A DNA stretch of 64,000 nucleotides, taken from positions 1 to 64,000 of the forward strand of contig CAZXEN010000005.1 of assembly GCA_964639765.1 (NCBI GenBank), given 5' to 3'. This document shows positions 33,783-42,172 of the stretch, in pieces (the stretch's first letter is position 1; each line of letters starts with the position of its first letter). The notes beneath the pieces were generated by a model. The model was given only the letters and a program-made list of their open reading frames with translations, ran no database searches and was not told the origin of the DNA. Made by a program: the position numbers and the translations under genes. The DNA comes from Scybalousia_A sp964639765 (lineage in GTDB: Bacteria > Bacteroidota > Bacteroidia > Bacteroidales > P3).

Positions 33783-34691
33783 ATGAAAATAGAAGTAAAA
33801 GAAAATATAAGTTTATTGGAGTTTGTACTAAAGTACTTTCCTCAAGTCTCTGTAACAAAAGCAAAGAAAATGATTCTTTACAATTGTTTCTCAATAGGAG
33901 GAGCAAGCATAAAAAGTTTTGAATATATGCTTGAAAAGGGAACAACAATAGACTACAGAAAATACTCTGGTGGAATGCATATAGCAAAGGAAAAGAGAGA
34001 TATTGCTGTATTGTATGAAGACAATAATATTCTGGTTGTCAATAAGCCTTTTGGACAAAAAGTAATAGACCCCAAGGACAGGAAAAACGAAGATATGCTG
34101 ACTGAAGTCAAAAGATATGTTCACAAAAGAATGAAATCTGCAGCAGTATATGTCATCTTTGCACCAGACACATACGAAAGCGGTCTTTGTATTTTCTCAA
34201 AAAACAAGTTCGCTTACGAAAAGATGTCAGAACAAATTCCAGATATGAACTTCGGAATAGATGTTATCTGTTGCAACCGTCCAAAACATAAGAACGACAA
34301 AATAAAATTCTTCTTCAACGAAAGCAAGAACAATTATAATATTTCTTCCTCCGAACTTTCAGGATACAAAACCTTCACAATACAATACAAGACCATTGAG
34401 GATTTATCATCAGAAGAGGAGAACTTTTTTATGATTCATCTGCAACATAAAGGCTATATTCCTTTCTTGACAAGAGCATTTCTCAACAATATCAATATAC
34501 CTGTAGTTGGAGATATCCGTTTTGACAAACAAAGAGCAAAAAACATACTTAAATTCTTTGTCTCCTCCATAGAGTTTCAAAACATAATCAATTCAAAGAA
34601 AACAAAAGTAGTCTGCAAACTTCCAAATACATTCAATTCTTTTAATGTTCCTATACATAATCTGGCAGCAAAAGAAGAGTCAGAAGACTAA
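33783..34691 (+). CDS. RluA-family pseudouridine synthase homologue with altered catalytic motif
   Basis: The 302-residue protein has an N-terminal S4-like RNA-binding segment (about 10-60), the RluA-family strand LYEDNNILVVNKPFGQKV (77-94) and a catalytic-loop region. The usual HRLDxxTSGL there reads F126-A-P-D129-T-Y-E-S-G-L, so the Asp can be aligned but the invariant Arg-Leu before it is lost. The C-terminal IRxHL-type motif is also changed (MIHLQHKGYIPF, then VVGDIRFD). It may still act on RNA, may have become a binding protein, or may be decaying; the intact long frame argues against decay. Codon use looks like that of its neighbours. The terminator at 34745-34790 follows. Confidence 0.75.
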   Translation: MKIEVKENISLLEFVLKYFPQVSVTKAKKMILYNCFSIGGASIKSFEYMLEKGTTIDYRKYSGGMHIAKEKRDIAVLYEDNNILVVNKPFGQKVIDPKDRKNEDMLTEVKRYVHKRMKSAAVYVIFAPDTYESGLCIFSKNKFAYEKMSEQIPDMNFGIDVICCNRPKHKNDKIKFFFNESKNNYNISSSELSGYKTFTIQYKTIEDLSSEEENFFMIHLQHKGYIPFLTRAFLNNINIPVVGDIRFDKQRAKNILKFFVSSIEFQNIINSKKTKVVCKLPNTFNSFNVPIHNLAAKEESED

Positions 34692-34744
34692 ACAAGACGT
34701 AACAAAAAACTCTTTGGTATATTATATAATAGGATAAACACTAT

Positions 34745-34790
34745 AGAGACAAACAAAAGAGACAAAACCCAAGTCTCTGTCTCTTTCTTT
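34745..34790 (+). terminator. Tandem-armed terminator after the RluA-like gene
   Basis: Two AGAGAC copies (34745-34750 and 34758-34763) face two adjoining GTCTCT copies (34773-34778 and 34779-34784), followed by TTCTTTCTT. Nested stems can form. It stands just before the 3' end of the converging tRNA genes. Confidence 0.78.
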
Positions 34791-34795
34791 CTTCG

Positions 34796-34869
34796 TGATC
34801 CCAGAAGGATTCAAACCTTCAACCGCTTGATCCGTAGTCAAGTACTCTATTCAGTTGAGCTATGGGACC
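34796..34869 (-). tRNA. tRNA-Arg (anticodon ACG)
   Basis: The 74-nt cloverleaf folds fully on the minus strand: acceptor GGTCCCA/TGGGATC (one G-U), D stem GCTC/GAGT, anticodon stem CTTGA/TCAAG with loop CTACGGA (anticodon ACG, read as ICG for CGU/CGC/CGA), and T stem GAAGG/CCTTC with loop TTTGAAT. The discriminator is A and no CCA is encoded. It lies 45 bp downstream of tRNA-Cys in the same transcript. Confidence 0.96.
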
Positions 34870-34914
34870 TACTATATCTTTTCTCGCACATTCTCTCTCA
34901 CCCTTCTTGCACCC

Positions 34915-34988
34915 TGGAGGTCTCTTCCGGATTCGAACCGGAGTAAACGGTTTTGCAGACCGGCACCTAGCCACTCGGTCAAGAGACC
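34915..34988 (-). tRNA. tRNA-Cys (anticodon GCA)
   Basis: The 74-nt gene includes an encoded CCA end. Acceptor GGTCTCT/AGAGACC, D stem ACC/GGT, anticodon loop CTGCAAA (GCA), T stem TCCGG/CCGGA with loop TTCGAAT. The discriminator U73 is the expected Cys identity base. The outermost anticodon-stem pair (27-43) is a C-U mismatch. Confidence 0.96.
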
Positions 34989-35009
34989 TTTTCTCCGTTA
35001 TTTCAGGTT

Positions 35010-35018
35010 GCAAAAGTA
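35010..35018 (-). promoter_or_regulatory. -7 promoter box (TACTTTTGC) for the tRNA-Cys/tRNA-Arg transcript
   Basis: Minus-strand TACTTTTGC ends 21 bp before the first base of tRNA-Cys. Confidence 0.75.
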
Positions 35019-35111
35019 CAATCTTTTATTTAACTGACAAATTTTTTTGTGATAAAAATACAAAAAAAATGGTTCCGCTACACAAATACACATAATTGTA
35101 TCCGATTTCTT

Positions 35112-36050
35112 TTATGACTGGAAGAATGGATGACATTTTTGCAAGGTCTCTCTTAAATCGGAAGTATTCAGATTAATATATACTTCAGTGGATGCTATAG
35201 AAACATGCCCTAATATCTCTTTCACTGCCACAAGATTTGCTCCTGCTCTTATCATTTCTGTTGCAAAACTATGACGAAAAATATGTGGATGAACGTTTTT
35301 TCTTATTCCTGCCATGGCTGCCACTTCCCTTAACATCTTAAAAATAAACTGCCGTGTCAATTGCCTGCCTTGTTTCTCAGAAAGAAAGACATAGTTCCTG
35401 TATTCGTCCTTTATTTTCTCTTTGGGTCTATATTTTTCTATGTAGAATTCAAGGTCGCCCAGCACCTTCTTGTCTATGGGAATAAAACGTTCCTTGTTGC
35501 CTTTGCCTATAATATCCAGATACTCCTCCTTGCACTTTATATCGGACAATTTCAGATTCACCAACTCACTGACACGCATTCCTGTGGCATAAAGCAATTC
35601 TATGGTCAGACGGTTGCGGAAACCATGATGGGAAGATACGTCTATCACATCCATCATCTGTTTTATCTCTCTTCGTTCCAGAATATCAGGAAGTTTTTTT
35701 TCAAGATAAGGCGTTGTAAGGTGTTCTGCAGGATTTTTATCTATGATATCCGACATCAACAAGAAGCGAAACAAGGCTCTGACACCTTGTATTATCCTCA
35801 TCTGTGTTGTAGTTTTCAACAAAATATCTTCCTCATTTCTGCTCTTTCTTTTCTCCAAGGAAGCAATAAAATCTTCCAGCATGGAGTTTGTTATGTCCTT
35901 TATTTTGATATCGGGATGATTGTCGTCCAAGAACAATATCAACCGCTCGCAATCGTAGATATAACTCTGAATAGTATTACTTGAGAATGTCCGTTCTATA
36001 CTTAAATAGTACTTGAAGGAATCCAGATATTTCAACAACTCATTATTCAC
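35112..36050 (-). CDS. xerD: Tyrosine recombinase XerC/XerD family
   Basis: The 312-residue protein has the SAM-like core-binding N-terminal domain (about 1-95) and a catalytic domain with Arg in ATGMRVSEL, Lys in GKGNKERFIP, His/Arg in HIFRHSFAT, the second His in LGHVSIAST and the nucleophile Tyr in EVYINL. Its length and lack of arm-binding extras fit a chromosomal Xer recombinase that resolves chromosome dimers at dif, more than a mobile integrase. No att or dif site was recognised nearby. Its ATG overlaps the end of mtgA by four bases, so translation is coupled. Confidence 0.9.
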   Translation of the reverse strand: MNNELLKYLDSFKYYLSIERTFSSNTIQSYIYDCERLILFLDDNHPDIKIKDITNSMLEDFIASLEKRKSRNEEDILLKTTTQMRIIQGVRALFRFLLMSDIIDKNPAEHLTTPYLEKKLPDILERREIKQMMDVIDVSSHHGFRNRLTIELLYATGMRVSELVNLKLSDIKCKEEYLDIIGKGNKERFIPIDKKVLGDLEFYIEKYRPKEKIKDEYRNYVFLSEKQGRQLTRQFIFKMLREVAAMAGIRKNVHPHIFRHSFATEMIRAGANLVAVKEILGHVSIASTEVYINLNTSDLRETLQKCHPFFQS

Positions 36051-36790
36051 AGTCTCACTCTTCCTATTATGCCCATTCTATGCATTATCATATTTGCTCT
36101 TCTTTGGGTTCTGGCATTAGGATGGGCAGGATTTCGTTTCAAAGGCTGTGGCAAAACAGCAGTAAGCAAAGCGGCTTCCCTCTTTGTCAAATGTTTTGCA
36201 CTCTTGTGGAAGTAATATTGGCTGGCGGCTTCCACTCCATAGATTCCATCGCCGAACTCTATGACATTCAGATAGACTTCCATTATCCTTTTCTTGTCCC
36301 AGAATGTCTCCATCAGGACAGTTTCCCATGCTTCCAAGCCTTTGCGGAAATAACTCTTGTGCAGCCAAAGAAAAGTGTTCTTTGCCGTCTGCTGGGTTAT
36401 GGTACTTCCGCCAAGGGCTTTTCTTCCCTTTCTCTCATTCACCTTTTTTGCATTCTCTATGGCCTGAAAATCGAAACCTCTGTGATTTCTGAAATTACCA
36501 TCTTCCGCTGCGACAACAGCAGTCACCATATAAGGAGAAATATCTTCTATATCCACCCAGTCTTTTTGCAGTCTCACTTCCCTGTCTTTGGAAAATGCCT
36601 GCTCAATGCATCTTTGCAGCATCAGAATAGTGACTGGTGGATTTACAAAACGATATACAAATGTAAGCAGTATTGAAAACAAGATGTATATGAGTACAGT
36701 CCAGCCAAGGAACTTCAGGATTTTTTTGAAAGTAATCTTCTTTTTGGGACTTTTCACCTTGTTTTCCACAACGTTTTCCATATTATTCAT
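36047..36790 (-). CDS. mtgA: Monofunctional biosynthetic peptidoglycan transglycosylase
   Basis: The 247-residue protein polymerises lipid II into glycan chains in the periplasm. A basic cytoplasmic tail and one transmembrane anchor (about 30-52) are followed by a GT51 domain: AAEDGNFRNHRGFD with the catalytic Glu, GGSTITQQTAKN, RKGLEAWETVLME with the second Glu, and KKRIMEVYLNVIEFGDGIYGVEAASQYYF. There is no transpeptidase domain. The gene overlaps the lipoprotein gene upstream by eight bases and xerD downstream by four, forming a compact three-gene operon. Confidence 0.95.
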   Translation of the reverse strand: MNNMENVVENKVKSPKKKITFKKILKFLGWTVLIYILFSILLTFVYRFVNPPVTILMLQRCIEQAFSKDREVRLQKDWVDIEDISPYMVTAVVAAEDGNFRNHRGFDFQAIENAKKVNERKGRKALGGSTITQQTAKNTFLWLHKSYFRKGLEAWETVLMETFWDKKRIMEVYLNVIEFGDGIYGVEAASQYYFHKSAKHLTKREAALLTAVLPQPLKRNPAHPNARTQRRANMIMHRMGIIGRVRL

Positions 36791-37637
36791 AATATTCTAT
36801 TTGTCTGCGTGTAATTTGAAAAGCTTCATTTTCTGAAAGCATTATTCTTTGTGTCCAGTTACCTTGTATGTCTGTAACATAAATATATTCCAAAATCAAA
36901 TCTGTATATCCCGGACGTTTGAGAACTTCTGTCTGAATGAAGCCCTCCTTGTTGTATGTGTAAGTTCCTTGACTTATTGGATTATTCTTACCATCTACCA
37001 TGGTCATTGTCTGCATATTCCCTTTTTTATCATAAGAATAGACAGAACGAATCAACAGATTTCCGTCTTTATCAAAACTTCTTCCCTCCACAAGTTTGTT
37101 CTTCTTGTATTTAAACTTGGATGTTTTCTTCAAAAGGTTCTTGTCGTCAAAAACTTTCTCTTCTGTCACGTTCCCTTGTTTGTCAAATTTTGACACAGTC
37201 CTTGTTTTTATGTTTCCGTCTGAATCATAGTGAATATATTCCACAGGATTTTTTTTCTTGTCGTAGATATATGCAGAAGAATCTTCTTCAGAATCTTTAG
37301 CCTCATAGCGTTTTCCGGACAACTGTTGAACACCTTTCTTGTCATAGTGAAAACGCCATTTGTATTTTATTGAATTCTCGTTGTCGTATTTTATCAGATC
37401 GGTTATATTTCCTTTTGTATTGTACAAGGTATAGGAATTTTCTGCTCCCTGATTGTCAATAATATCCCCTTTTACCAAAGTATCTGCCGAACCAAAAGCT
37501 TCATAGCTTATTTCCCTTATGGATTTTATGTTGCCTTTCAGTCCTGTTTTCTGCAAATCGTTTTCCCTCTCCTTGGAACATGAAAAAACAATGACAGAAA
37601 GAAAGATCAACAGAATAGTGTTTATTAATGGTTTCAT
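36783..37637 (-). CDS. Lipoprotein with RHS/YD-like repeats
   Basis: From the ATG at 37637 the protein has 284 residues. It begins with a lipoprotein signal (IFLSVIVFSCSKE, Cys at about 20). The rest consists of repeated short beta units of the type YDKKGN-x(n)-YDSDGNI, FDKQGNVTEE, YSYDKKGNMQ and TYNKEGFIQ, which resemble RHS/YD repeats and MORN-like envelope repeats. It may bind wall or envelope glycans, but that is inference from its operon partner mtgA. A TTG start at 37655 is rejected because it overlaps the promoter box. Confidence 0.78.
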   Translation of the reverse strand: MKPLINTILLIFLSVIVFSCSKERENDLQKTGLKGNIKSIREISYEAFGSADTLVKGDIIDNQGAENSYTLYNTKGNITDLIKYDNENSIKYKWRFHYDKKGVQQLSGKRYEAKDSEEDSSAYIYDKKKNPVEYIHYDSDGNIKTRTVSKFDKQGNVTEEKVFDDKNLLKKTSKFKYKKNKLVEGRSFDKDGNLLIRSVYSYDKKGNMQTMTMVDGKNNPISQGTYTYNKEGFIQTEVLKRPGYTDLILEYIYVTDIQGNWTQRIMLSENEAFQITRRQIEYYE

Positions 37638-37651
37638 AATATTAAATTTTT

Positions 37652-37660
37652 GCAAAAGTA
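37652..37660 (-). promoter_or_regulatory. -7 promoter box (TACTTTTGC) for the lipoprotein-mtgA-xerD operon
   Basis: Minus-strand TACTTTTGC ends 15 bp before the ATG at 37637, giving a short leader. Confidence 0.74.
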
Positions 37661-37692
37661 GTCTTTTTTTTTAGATTATTGTTAAAAAATAC

Positions 37693-37701
37693 TATCTTTG
37701 C
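37693..37701 (+). promoter_or_regulatory. -7 promoter box (TATCTTTGC) for the MATE gene
   Basis: TATCTTTGC lies about 100 bp before the MATE start. The leader contains GAAGCCTG (37713-37720) and CAGGCTTT (37766-37773), which can pair around a 45-nt loop and are followed by TCTTTTTG. This could be a weak attenuator, but the stem is short for its loop. Confidence 0.7.
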
Positions 37702-37802
37702 AAATATTTTGTGAAGCCTGCTCTCACGCAATACAAACAAAACAACATTGTCAAAAAGCAAATCACAGGCTTTCTTTTTGAAATGAAACATAAAACATAC
37801 GC

Positions 37803-39122
37803 ATGGCAACAGCAGGTTATTACAGACAAAATCTTCAACTGGCTATCCCTATAATGCTTTCTTCCTTGGGACAGTCTTTTGTTCAGATGGTGGATACAAT
37901 AATGGTGGGAAGACTTGGAACAAATTCTCTGGCAGGTATTTCTTTTGCGGGAAGTCTTACAATGAATGCTTTGGTGATAGGCATTGGTTTTGCAATGGCT
38001 CTTACTCCTTTGGTCGGGCAATCCTATTCCCGGAAACAAAAGACAAGAATAGCCATTCTGACTCAAAATTCTTTGCTGTTGAATATTTTATTAGCCTTGG
38101 GTTTGATTGCAGTTCTTCTCGGTTTAATGCCTTTTTTGAAATATTTTGGCCAAGAAGAGAGCGTCATATCTGTCTGCAAGCCTTATTATTTTGTTGTTAC
38201 CTTGTCGTTTCTTCCTATGATGGTGTTTCTTGCTTTCAAACAGTTTCTGGAAGGAATAGACAACACAAAGGCAGCAATGATTATAACCATATGTTCAAAC
38301 ATACTGAACATCATTCTTAACTATATTTTTATTTATGGAAAGTTCGGTTTTCCGCATCTCGGTCTGACAGGTGCCGGACTTGCAACACTCGTTTCACGTC
38401 TTCTTACTCCATTTGCTATTTTTGTATATATAAAAAAGCATGTAACCTATTCCCATTATTTAGACATGTTTTCTGTAAAATTGTTTTCAAAGCATATAAA
38501 CAAAATACTGCTTTCCACCGGTTTCCCTATAGCTGCACAGATGTTTGTTGAAATGTTTGCCCTGTTTGCTGTTGCTGTGATGATGGGATGGGTTTCCAGC
38601 ACTCATCTTGCTGCATTCCAGATAGTGAATACTATGATAAGTACAACATTTCTTGCTGCTTCCGGTATTTGTTCAGCAACCACTGTCTTGGTTTCCCACG
38701 CTTTTGGCGTAAAAAACAAGAAAGAAATGAGAAAGCATTTCTATCATGGCTGGAAGATGGTGCTTATGATTATGGGGACTGTGGCTCTCGTGTATATATT
38801 CTTGGGCAGATATATTGCAGGATTGTTTTCCAATGATGAACAAGTCATTGCTTTCAGTTCAAGCCTGTTTATTGTTGCAGGATTTTTCCAGTTGTTTGAC
38901 GGGACACAGGTTTCCGGCCTTGCAGGTCTCAGGGGAATGAACGAGGTCCTGCATCCTATGATATATGCCATAATTGCTTATCTCTTTGTTGCTGTTCCTG
39001 TTGCATACCTGTTTGGATTTGTCTTCTGCCTGCCTGCATGGAGCATATTCTGTTCGTTTCTTATAGCCCTTGCTCTTGCTGGTTTCCTTTATCACAGACG
39101 ATTTTACAAAATGAGCAAGTAA
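37803..39122 (+). CDS. MATE-family multidrug/toxin exporter
   Basis: The 439-residue inner-membrane protein has twelve predicted helices in two homologous halves. The first half carries the NorM-like start QLAIPIMLSSLGQSFVQMVDTIMVGRLG and the second ISTGFPIAAQMFVEMFALFAVAVMMG. Such exporters use sodium or proton gradients to expel cationic drugs or metabolites; the substrate is unknown. It has its own promoter and is followed by word array E, which probably ends its transcript. Confidence 0.92.
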   Translation: MATAGYYRQNLQLAIPIMLSSLGQSFVQMVDTIMVGRLGTNSLAGISFAGSLTMNALVIGIGFAMALTPLVGQSYSRKQKTRIAILTQNSLLLNILLALGLIAVLLGLMPFLKYFGQEESVISVCKPYYFVVTLSFLPMMVFLAFKQFLEGIDNTKAAMIITICSNILNIILNYIFIYGKFGFPHLGLTGAGLATLVSRLLTPFAIFVYIKKHVTYSHYLDMFSVKLFSKHINKILLSTGFPIAAQMFVEMFALFAVAVMMGWVSSTHLAAFQIVNTMISTTFLAASGICSATTVLVSHAFGVKNKKEMRKHFYHGWKMVLMIMGTVALVYIFLGRYIAGLFSNDEQVIAFSSSLFIVAGFFQLFDGTQVSGLAGLRGMNEVLHPMIYAIIAYLFVAVPVAYLFGFVFCLPAWSIFCSFLIALALAGFLYHRRFYKMSK

Positions 39123-39149
39123 GTTATTATCAGGAATTTATGCAGTTGC

Positions 39150-39240
39150 AAAAAAAGAGTTGATTTTTAGCTCCAAAAATCAAGATTTCAAGGTATAAAG
39201 AGTTGGTTTTTATTTCTAAAAATCAACTCTTTTTTCGGAA
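39150..39240. repeat. 21-22 bp word array E, interleaved on both strands
   Basis: Plus-strand words TCAAGAT (39180) and TCAACTC (39223) are 43 bp apart, two periods. Minus-strand words (GAGTTGA at 39157-39163 and GAGTTGG at 39200-39206) are also 43 bp apart and lie between them. Each facing pair forms an A/T-flanked stem; the second (AAAGAGTTGG..CAACTCTTTTTT) is a good terminator for the MATE gene. Confidence 0.78.
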
Positions 39241-39310
39241 ATGTCTAACAACAGGAAAAATACTTTAATACAAAGTGGAAAATTTCTCCTGTTTGATAAA
39301 ATAAATTTTG

Positions 39311-39319
39311 TAATTTTGC
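39311..39319 (+). promoter_or_regulatory. -7 promoter box (TAATTTTGC) for the ClC gene
   Basis: TAATTTTGC ends 14 bp before the ATG at 39334, so the leader would be under ten nucleotides. The alternative is that translation starts at the ATG at 39376. Confidence 0.7.
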
Positions 39320-39333
39320 GATTTGTTTAAGAT

Positions 39334-41133
39334 ATGGGATTTGGATTTATAAATATCAGGAAGTACTATAAAAACATGCTGTTCTGGAGAGTAAGGCACT
39401 TGACGAATATGCAAATACTGGGTATTGTGGCTTTTCTTACCGGTATAGGATGTGGCTTAGCCGCTGTGATATTAAAAAATCTTGTATCCTACACTTACGG
39501 TCTTATAACTTCTTTTTCGTGGGTCAGCGTCTTAGGGACCAACTGGCTGTTCCTGCTGTACCCGATGGTTGGTATTGCCTTGACCGTTGTGCTTGTGAAA
39601 TTCCTGATAAAAGACGACCTTTCCCACGGTGTCAGCAAGGTGATGTACGCTATCTCCCGCAAAGGAGGAAGAATCAAGCCTCATAATACATGGTCTTCTA
39701 TGCTGACTTCTTCTATCACTGTTGCTTTTGGAGGTTCTGTCGGCTTGGAAGCTCCCATTGTGTATACAGGTTCTGCAATTGCTTCCAATATATCAAGATT
39801 TTTCCGCTTGAACAAGCATTTGACAACCATACTTGTTGGCTGTGGTGCTGCAGGGGCTATCGCTGGTGCATTCAAAGCTCCGATTGCAGGAATACTTTTT
39901 GCCTTTGAGGTGTTGATGCTTGACCTGAGTATGGTAACTGTCCTGCCTATGCTGATATCAGCTATAACTGCTGCCATGATTTCTTTCTTTTTTCTTGGCT
40001 CAGACGCACAGTTCTCTTACAAAGTCAGCACTTTTTTCACTCTGAACAGCATTCCTGCATACATTATATTAGGAGTTTTTTCTGCAGTTATTTCGTTGTA
40101 TTATTTCAAAATCAGCGGTTTCATCAGCAAAATCTTCTCAAAACTCAACGCAGTCTGGAAAATTATCGTCGGAGGTCTGCTTTTGGGTATCATGGTCTAT
40201 GTCTTCCCTCCTCTGTTTGGAGAAGGTTATCAAGCATTGACAAATCTTCTGAACAACGATACAGCATCGCTTCTTCACAATAGTCTGTTTTATGGATTCA
40301 AGGATAATGTCTATCTGCTGATACTTATCACCCTTGCCATTATATTTATAAAAGGTATAGCAACAAATGTCACCTGTGCCTCAGGAGGTGTCGGAGGTAT
40401 ATTTGCCCCAAGTCTTTTCATAGGAGGTTTTTGTGGTTTCTTTGTAGCAACACTGTTAAACAGCACAAATGTTTTTCCTCAGGTTGAGGCGAGCAGTTTC
40501 GTTCTTGTAGGTATGTCTTCTGTCATGGCAGGAATAATGTATGCTCCCCTGACTTCAATATTCCTGATTGCAGATATAACAGGAGGCTATGATTTGCTGG
40601 CTCCTTTGATGATCAGTACAACTATCAGTTATCTTGTTGTAAGAAGTGTGAACAGATATTCTATCTATGCGACTCCGTTGGCAAAAAAAGGAGACCTTAT
40701 GACTCACAACAAAGACAAGAGTGCAATACATTTTATGGACAAGATGAAACTCTTGGAGACTAACTTCTATAAATTGGACATAGATGCCAAGCTCAGGGAT
40801 GTTGTAACCGCTGTTGAGAAATCAAACAGAAACTTTTTCCCTGTCGTGGACAAGAAAGATTATTTCAAAGGTGTGCTGGTTTTGGATGATGTCAGAGGTA
40901 TGCTTTTCCATCCTGAGTATTATGACAAAATAGAGGTAAAGAACTTTATGAGATATTCGGATTATTTTATCGTAGATATAAATGACAGCATGGAAAAGAT
41001 TATTAAGAAGTTCAAAGGTGTGGACAGATATACCATAATTGTGCTGGACGAGGGAAAATTCGCAGGCTGTATGTCAAGAGCCAATGTTTTCCATGCTTAT
41101 CAGCAGTTTATTCATGACAGGTCAGACGAATAG
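39334..41133 (+). CDS. ClC-family chloride channel/transporter with CBS domains
   Basis: The 599-residue protein has the ClC membrane domain (about 25-440) and a C-terminal pair of CBS domains (about 470-595). Selectivity-filter segments can be placed: GSVGLEAP (134-141) in the position of the usual GxxGREGP, and GGVGGIFAPSLFIGG for GxFxP. The gating-Glu position is kept (Glu139), but Arg is Leu and the following Gly is Ala. It could be a proton-coupled antiporter or a channel. The CBS pair suggests control by nucleotides. It starts a run of four plus-strand genes with small gaps (33, 22, 9 bp). Confidence 0.88.
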   Translation: MGFGFINIRKYYKNMLFWRVRHLTNMQILGIVAFLTGIGCGLAAVILKNLVSYTYGLITSFSWVSVLGTNWLFLLYPMVGIALTVVLVKFLIKDDLSHGVSKVMYAISRKGGRIKPHNTWSSMLTSSITVAFGGSVGLEAPIVYTGSAIASNISRFFRLNKHLTTILVGCGAAGAIAGAFKAPIAGILFAFEVLMLDLSMVTVLPMLISAITAAMISFFFLGSDAQFSYKVSTFFTLNSIPAYIILGVFSAVISLYYFKISGFISKIFSKLNAVWKIIVGGLLLGIMVYVFPPLFGEGYQALTNLLNNDTASLLHNSLFYGFKDNVYLLILITLAIIFIKGIATNVTCASGGVGGIFAPSLFIGGFCGFFVATLLNSTNVFPQVEASSFVLVGMSSVMAGIMYAPLTSIFLIADITGGYDLLAPLMISTTISYLVVRSVNRYSIYATPLAKKGDLMTHNKDKSAIHFMDKMKLLETNFYKLDIDAKLRDVVTAVEKSNRNFFPVVDKKDYFKGVLVLDDVRGMLFHPEYYDKIEVKNFMRYSDYFIVDINDSMEKIIKKFKGVDRYTIIVLDEGKFAGCMSRANVFHAYQQFIHDRSDE

Positions 41134-41166
41134 TTTGTTTATAAAGTAATAAAAAGAGAATATAAA

Positions 41167-42150
41167 ATGAAAATAGCAGTAGTTGGAGCAACAGGATTGG
41201 TAGGAAGTGTAATGTTGCAAGTCCTGAAAGAAAGAGGTTTTGACAAAGAAGAAATAATACCGGCAGCTTCTGCAAAAAGCTTAGGCAAAGAAATCCAATT
41301 CGGCAACAGGAAACTTACAGTTGTCTCTGTGGAAGAAGCAATAGAGAAGAATTGTGATTTTGCTGTCTTCTCAGCTGGAAGCAAAGTTTCAAAACAATAT
41401 GCTCCTTTGTTCGCAAAAAAGGATACTATAGTTATAGATAATTCTTCTTGCTGGAGAATGGAAGAAGATATTCCGCTTGTTGTCCCTGAAATAAATTTTG
41501 ATGCAATAAAAAAAGAAGACAGAATAATTGCAAATCCTAATTGTTCTACTATTCAAATGCTAATGGCTATTGCTCCTTTGGATAAAGCTTTTGACATCGA
41601 AAGAATAGTTGTTTCTACTTATCAAAGCGTAACAGGAACTGGGGTGAAGGCTGTCAGACAATTGGAAAATGAAGAAAAAGGTATTGATGGTTCTATGGCT
41701 TATCCTCACAAGATTTTCAGGAATGTCTTGCCATTTGGTGGGGATTTTTTGGAAAATGGATACAATACTGAGGAAGAAAAACTCGTAAATGAAACAAAAA
41801 AGATTCTTTCCAAACCGGAAATAAAGGTTACTGCAATGGTTGCAAGGGTTCCTGTTGTCGGAGGACACAGCGAAAGCGTAAATCTTCAGTTTAAAAAGAA
41901 TTTTAAACTGCAACAAATTTTTGAAATATTGGAGAACACAGAAGGCATCAAAGTTATGGACAATCCTTCCAAGCATATATATCCTATGCCTATACTTAGT
42001 GAAGGGCAGGATGATGTTCTGGTTGGAAGAATACGAAGAGACTTTACCTTGGAAAATGGATTAAATCTCTGGGTTGTTGCAGACAATCTAAGAAAAGGTG
42101 CTGCAACGAATGCAATACAAATAATGCAGGAAATAATACGAAGAAGATAG
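41167..42150 (+). CDS. asd: Aspartate-semialdehyde dehydrogenase
   Basis: The 327-residue enzyme makes aspartate semialdehyde from aspartyl phosphate with NADPH, feeding lysine/diaminopimelate, threonine and methionine synthesis. Seen: the Rossmann start VVGATGLVGSVMLQVL (5-20), SAGSKVS, the catalytic Cys126 in NPNCST and the His in VVGGHSESV. The length is usual. It lies between the ClC gene and two outer-membrane deacylase-like genes; the last link is tight (22 bp), so co-expression is likely although the functions differ. Confidence 0.96.
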   Translation: MKIAVVGATGLVGSVMLQVLKERGFDKEEIIPAASAKSLGKEIQFGNRKLTVVSVEEAIEKNCDFAVFSAGSKVSKQYAPLFAKKDTIVIDNSSCWRMEEDIPLVVPEINFDAIKKEDRIIANPNCSTIQMLMAIAPLDKAFDIERIVVSTYQSVTGTGVKAVRQLENEEKGIDGSMAYPHKIFRNVLPFGGDFLENGYNTEEEKLVNETKKILSKPEIKVTAMVARVPVVGGHSESVNLQFKKNFKLQQIFEILENTEGIKVMDNPSKHIYPMPILSEGQDDVLVGRIRRDFTLENGLNLWVVADNLRKGAATNAIQIMQEIIRRR

Positions 42151-42172
42151 ATCACAAGATTTTAAGCATAAA

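Noticed and set aside
35112..36050. Integrase of a mobile element next to the tRNA genes
   Set aside because: The gene is operonic with mtgA and a lipoprotein, has the length of a chromosomal Xer protein, and no att-type direct repeat or cargo is seen at the tRNA genes.
37711..37773. Riboswitch or attenuator in the MATE gene leader
   Set aside because: The only structure is an 8-bp stem closing a 45-nt loop; no known aptamer core was seen, so it is mentioned only with the promoter.
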